Source of the DNA: an uncultured Methylococcales bacterium
Lineage (GTDB): Bacteria > Pseudomonadota > Gammaproteobacteria > Methylococcales > Methylomonadaceae
DNA length: 55,225 nucleotides
Assembly: GCA_903902705.1 (NCBI GenBank)
Contig: CAIUVX010000193.1
Span: 1-55,225, forward strand
Direction of reading: 5' to 3'
Shown here: piece after piece, positions 53,183-55,225 of the stretch
Position numbering within the stretch: the stretch's first letter is position 1
Layout: each line of letters begins with the position of its first letter
Translations under genes and position numbers: made by a program
Notes under the pieces: model-generated
Seen by the model: the letters and a program-made list of their open reading frames with translations, nothing else
Told to the model about the DNA's origin: nothing
The model's database searches: none

Positions 53183-53905
53183 ATGAATGATTTATTTAAT
53201 CAATGGGGAAACTTTCTTTTCCATACCCGTAACGTGCTTTTCCCTGTTTTTATTTTAGTCCTGCTATTTATATGGCCGCCTGTCGCGCTAACAAACGCCG
53301 CGAGTTGTTTTGTTATGACAGCAGGTTTACTGATGGTTGCATTAGGGCAATTGTTTCGTATCACGACTATTGGCTTGGACTACATTGTTCGCGGTGGACG
53401 TAATAGACGGATTTATGCAGAAGACTTAGTCACAGGCGGACTGTTTTCTCATTGTAGAAATCCCTTGTATGTTGGCAATATTTTAATCGCCATCGGCTAT
53501 TTATTTGTCGGCGGTAATTGGGGCAGTATTATTGTCGGCTCATTGGCTTTTTTGGCAATTTATCGCTTGATTGTTCACAGTGAAGAAACTTTTTTAAGCG
53601 AAAAATTTGGTCAAGCCTACGCTGATTTTTGTGCCGATGTGCCGCGCTGGATGCCAAAATTTGAAGGATTTTCAGATACCGTCAAAGGTTATCAGTTCGA
53701 CTGGCCTGCCGTTGCAGTGAAAGACGGTGGTACTATCTTTATGTCGGTGATGGTGCCTGTGGCCTTAATTGCGTGGAAATTGCAGTTAGCTAATCAATTA
53801 GGCAATTATCAAACTGCCTTAATCATCATCACCGTCATTATGACCAGTGCTTTTTTAACGATGCGATTTTTAAAAAAATCAGGTCGCCTGAAATCCATGC
53901 GCTAA
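53183..53905 (+). CDS. Integral-membrane methyltransferase, ICMT/PEMT-like family
   Basis: A 240-residue protein with four to five membrane helices. The family core is VTGGLFSHCRNPLYVGNIL, then LAIYRLIVHSEETFLSEKFG and YADFCADVPRWMPKF, the RNPxYVG, SEExxLxxxFG and Y..Y...VPRWxP signatures of the isoprenylcysteine carboxyl/phospholipid methyltransferase group. Such proteins methylate lipids or thiols with SAM, but the substrate here is unknown. An unusual C-terminal extension (about 40 residues, two helices) is present. It is in the same direction as the beta-propeller gene 90 bases downstream, past a family B repeat, so the two may be linked. Confidence 0.8.
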   Translation: MNDLFNQWGNFLFHTRNVLFPVFILVLLFIWPPVALTNAASCFVMTAGLLMVALGQLFRITTIGLDYIVRGGRNRRIYAEDLVTGGLFSHCRNPLYVGNILIAIGYLFVGGNWGSIIVGSLAFLAIYRLIVHSEETFLSEKFGQAYADFCADVPRWMPKFEGFSDTVKGYQFDWPAVAVKDGGTIFMSVMVPVALIAWKLQLANQLGNYQTALIIITVIMTSAFLTMRFLKKSGRLKSMR

Positions 53906-53914
53906 ATCATCATT

Positions 53915-53958
53915 GTAGGTCGGGTTAGCTGTGAGCTTGTCGAACAGCGTAACCCGAC
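53915..53958. repeat. Family B inverted repeat, copy 3 (long centre)
   Basis: GTAGGTCGGGTTAG followed by CTGTGAGCTTGTCGAACAGC and GTAACCCGAC. The arms match copy 2; the centre is replaced by GAGCTTGTCGAACAG, another common REP unit. Confidence 0.75.
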
Positions 53959-53995
53959 ACTTCGACTTCATTTAAAACACAACCGAGCAAACAGC

Positions 53996-54985
53996 ATGAA
54001 ATTCGTCGTTTCCTATCCACAAACCAATTGGGATTATGTCAAGTTCAGATTAAATCGTATCATTCGGGGAAAAGATAAATCCAACGATGTTTTTAGAGGC
54101 TTACCTGGTGGAAAACTGCAATTATTTGAACATAACGGCGAATTAGGTGGTATTAAGTCACTGGGTGAGATTTATCCAATTAAACCGTTTGGATTGCAAT
54201 ATGTAGCTGGCGAAGGTTTATATTTCATCACAGGCTTGCCTTGTAGTGAAGAGGGTGTCTCAGGTGATGAGCATATCGCTAGGCTTAATGATAACGGTGA
54301 AATAGATTTAGAAATACGCAGCCCATTACTCACTCAGGTACGCTCGTTACGCCGTACTGAACGCGGCTTATTAGTTACTGCCAGCGGTGTGGATGCTCTC
54401 TTAGAATTTGATTTATCAGGTGAATTGATTTGGTCTTGGTGGGCAACTGAACACGGCTACGATCAAGCTTATGGTGGTGGTACACGAGTTATCAATAAAC
54501 AAATAGATCACCGTTTAAAAAATTACCCAGGTCGTTTGCAAACCACACATTTGAATTCTGCAATCGTTGATCCTTACGACAGCAGCAAAATCTTAACCAT
54601 CCTGTTCTATCAAGGCAAAGTGGCGCGTATTGATAGAGAAACACTAAAAACCGAAATTGTCATCAGCGATTTAAACGGCGCACACCATATCCGCCCGCAT
54701 TCTAAAGGCTATATGCTGTCCAATTCGCGCAAAGGTGAAGTGCGGATATTCGATAAAAACTTTCAGCTTATCGAAACTATCGCGGGTACTAATCGTTATT
54801 TCCCTGTGAAATGGGTACAGGATGCAATAGAAACGCCATTCGGTACGCACCTTATCGCCGATTGTAATACTTTCAAATTACGCGAACGTGACACCAACGG
54901 CAAAGAAAAATCCTACAATACCAAAATGCCTAATCGCGTGTTTCAGATTGAACCAGTGGCGGATAGTTTTAATTTTGTAAAATAA
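53996..54985 (+). CDS. Hypothetical protein, beta-propeller-like
   Basis: A 329-residue protein without a signal peptide or membrane helix. It has repeated short strands such as GLYFITGLP, GLLVTASGVDALLEFDLSGELIWSWWATEHG and KGYMLSNSRKGEVRIFDKNFQLIETIAG, then GTHLIADCNTFKL. The repeated G-x-L-(hydrophobic)-(S/T/A)-x-(S/A)..D....D..G pattern is that of NHL/arylsulfotransferase-like beta-propellers. It contains the potential metal- or substrate-binding THLNSA and GAHHIRPHSKG. I cannot name a family. It follows the ICMT-like methyltransferase in the same direction. A sulfur- or lipid-linked role is only a thought from that neighbourhood. Confidence 0.6.
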   Translation: MKFVVSYPQTNWDYVKFRLNRIIRGKDKSNDVFRGLPGGKLQLFEHNGELGGIKSLGEIYPIKPFGLQYVAGEGLYFITGLPCSEEGVSGDEHIARLNDNGEIDLEIRSPLLTQVRSLRRTERGLLVTASGVDALLEFDLSGELIWSWWATEHGYDQAYGGGTRVINKQIDHRLKNYPGRLQTTHLNSAIVDPYDSSKILTILFYQGKVARIDRETLKTEIVISDLNGAHHIRPHSKGYMLSNSRKGEVRIFDKNFQLIETIAGTNRYFPVKWVQDAIETPFGTHLIADCNTFKLRERDTNGKEKSYNTKMPNRVFQIEPVADSFNFVK

Positions 54986-55002
54986 TTTGTAGTTTGTAGT
55001 TT

Positions 55003-55033
55003 GTAGGTCGGGTTAGCGATAGCGTAACCCGAC
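55003..55033. repeat. Family B inverted repeat, copy 4
   Basis: GTAGGTCGGGTTAGCGATAG then CGTAACCCGAC, identical to copy 2 at 7720. It is preceded by three copies of the TTTGTAG unit at 54987-55006. Confidence 0.85.
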
Positions 55034-55075
55034 ATTTTCGGCAACATCAACATACACAGTATAATTCACGCTTTT

Positions 55076-55104
55076 GTCGGGTTACGGCTATCGCCTAACC
55101 CGAC
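55076..55104. repeat. Family B inverted repeat, copy 5 (reverse orientation)
   Basis: GTCGGGTTACGGCTATCGCC then TAACCCGAC. With copy 4 it makes a head-to-head pair 43 bases apart, the usual layout of a REP doublet or BIME. The last 120 bases of the window (55105-55225) show nothing recognisable. Confidence 0.8.
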
Positions 55105-55225
55105 CTTGTATCTCTCCAAAGCAAAGGAGAAAACTGCTATATTGTTTAGCTAGCATTATAGCAGAGTGCATGATCAGAGTTTGAACCCGACCTTAGACGC
55201 AAGTCTGTGACGTAGATAAAACCCA

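Overview
The window looks like a chromosomal stretch from a gammaproteobacterial methanotroph, probably of the order Methylococcales. It opens with the 3' part of mch, the tetrahydromethanopterin-dependent C1 oxidation gene. It also carries gammaproteobacterial housekeeping blocks (pilMNOPQ-aroK-aroB-damX-like, divergent bamE/fur, lolCD, rne, prfC, dnaE) and an NAD-type isocitrate dehydrogenase. Base composition is moderately AT-rich by eye. The assignment rests on gene content only; no database was searched.

Layout: (1) 1-9.6 kb is mixed: the mch 3' end, an intact HigBA-like toxin-antitoxin pair, an exported unknown, a two-gene beta-oxidation operon (thiolase plus a fused hydroxyacyl-CoA dehydrogenase/enoyl-CoA hydratase), an SPFH-GYF scaffold protein, and then a decayed stretch with small unknown genes, a brnT toxin remnant cut off by a dispersed repeat, and an orphan antitoxin. 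(2) 9.6-18.7 kb holds a sigma-54-type two-component system, an outer-membrane factor, a frameshifted small gene, and a divergent RND adaptor and pump. (3) 18.9-20.7 kb is a single AT-rich gene for an anti-phage-type dCTP/dCMP deaminase with an extra N-terminal module. (4) 20.8-32.7 kb holds dnaE, an unusual tandem LprI-domain membrane protein, a lipoprotein, rne, prfC, a transposase remnant, xthA and rpmE. (5) 33.1-43.5 kb holds the type IV pilus alignment/secretin operon, shikimate genes, a DamX-like ATPase, hemE, a DUF411 protein and a membrane-anchored AlbA_2 protein. (6) 43.5-55.2 kb holds a FadE-type acyl-CoA dehydrogenase, a YfcH-type epimerase, icd, bamE/fur, lolCD, queA, tRNA-Leu(CAA), an ICMT-like methyltransferase and a beta-propeller-like unknown.

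The gene spacers are full of short dispersed inverted repeats. At least three families recur (called A, B and C below), together with simple gene-end palindromes. One family A copy ends a brnT gene exactly where homology stops, and another kind of palindrome sits in frame inside the beta-oxidation fusion gene. These look like REP/MITE-type elements; no cognate transposase is present, only an ISAs1-type transposase remnant near 31.5 kb.

The fadN-like, thiolase and fadE genes together cover a fatty-acid beta-oxidation cycle apart from acyl-CoA synthetase. The two-component system, outer-membrane factor, adaptor and RND pump plausibly form one regulated efflux unit. The most interesting single gene is the deaminase at 18.9 kb: it has the hallmarks of nucleotide-depletion phage defence plus an N-terminal domain that may be a sensor.
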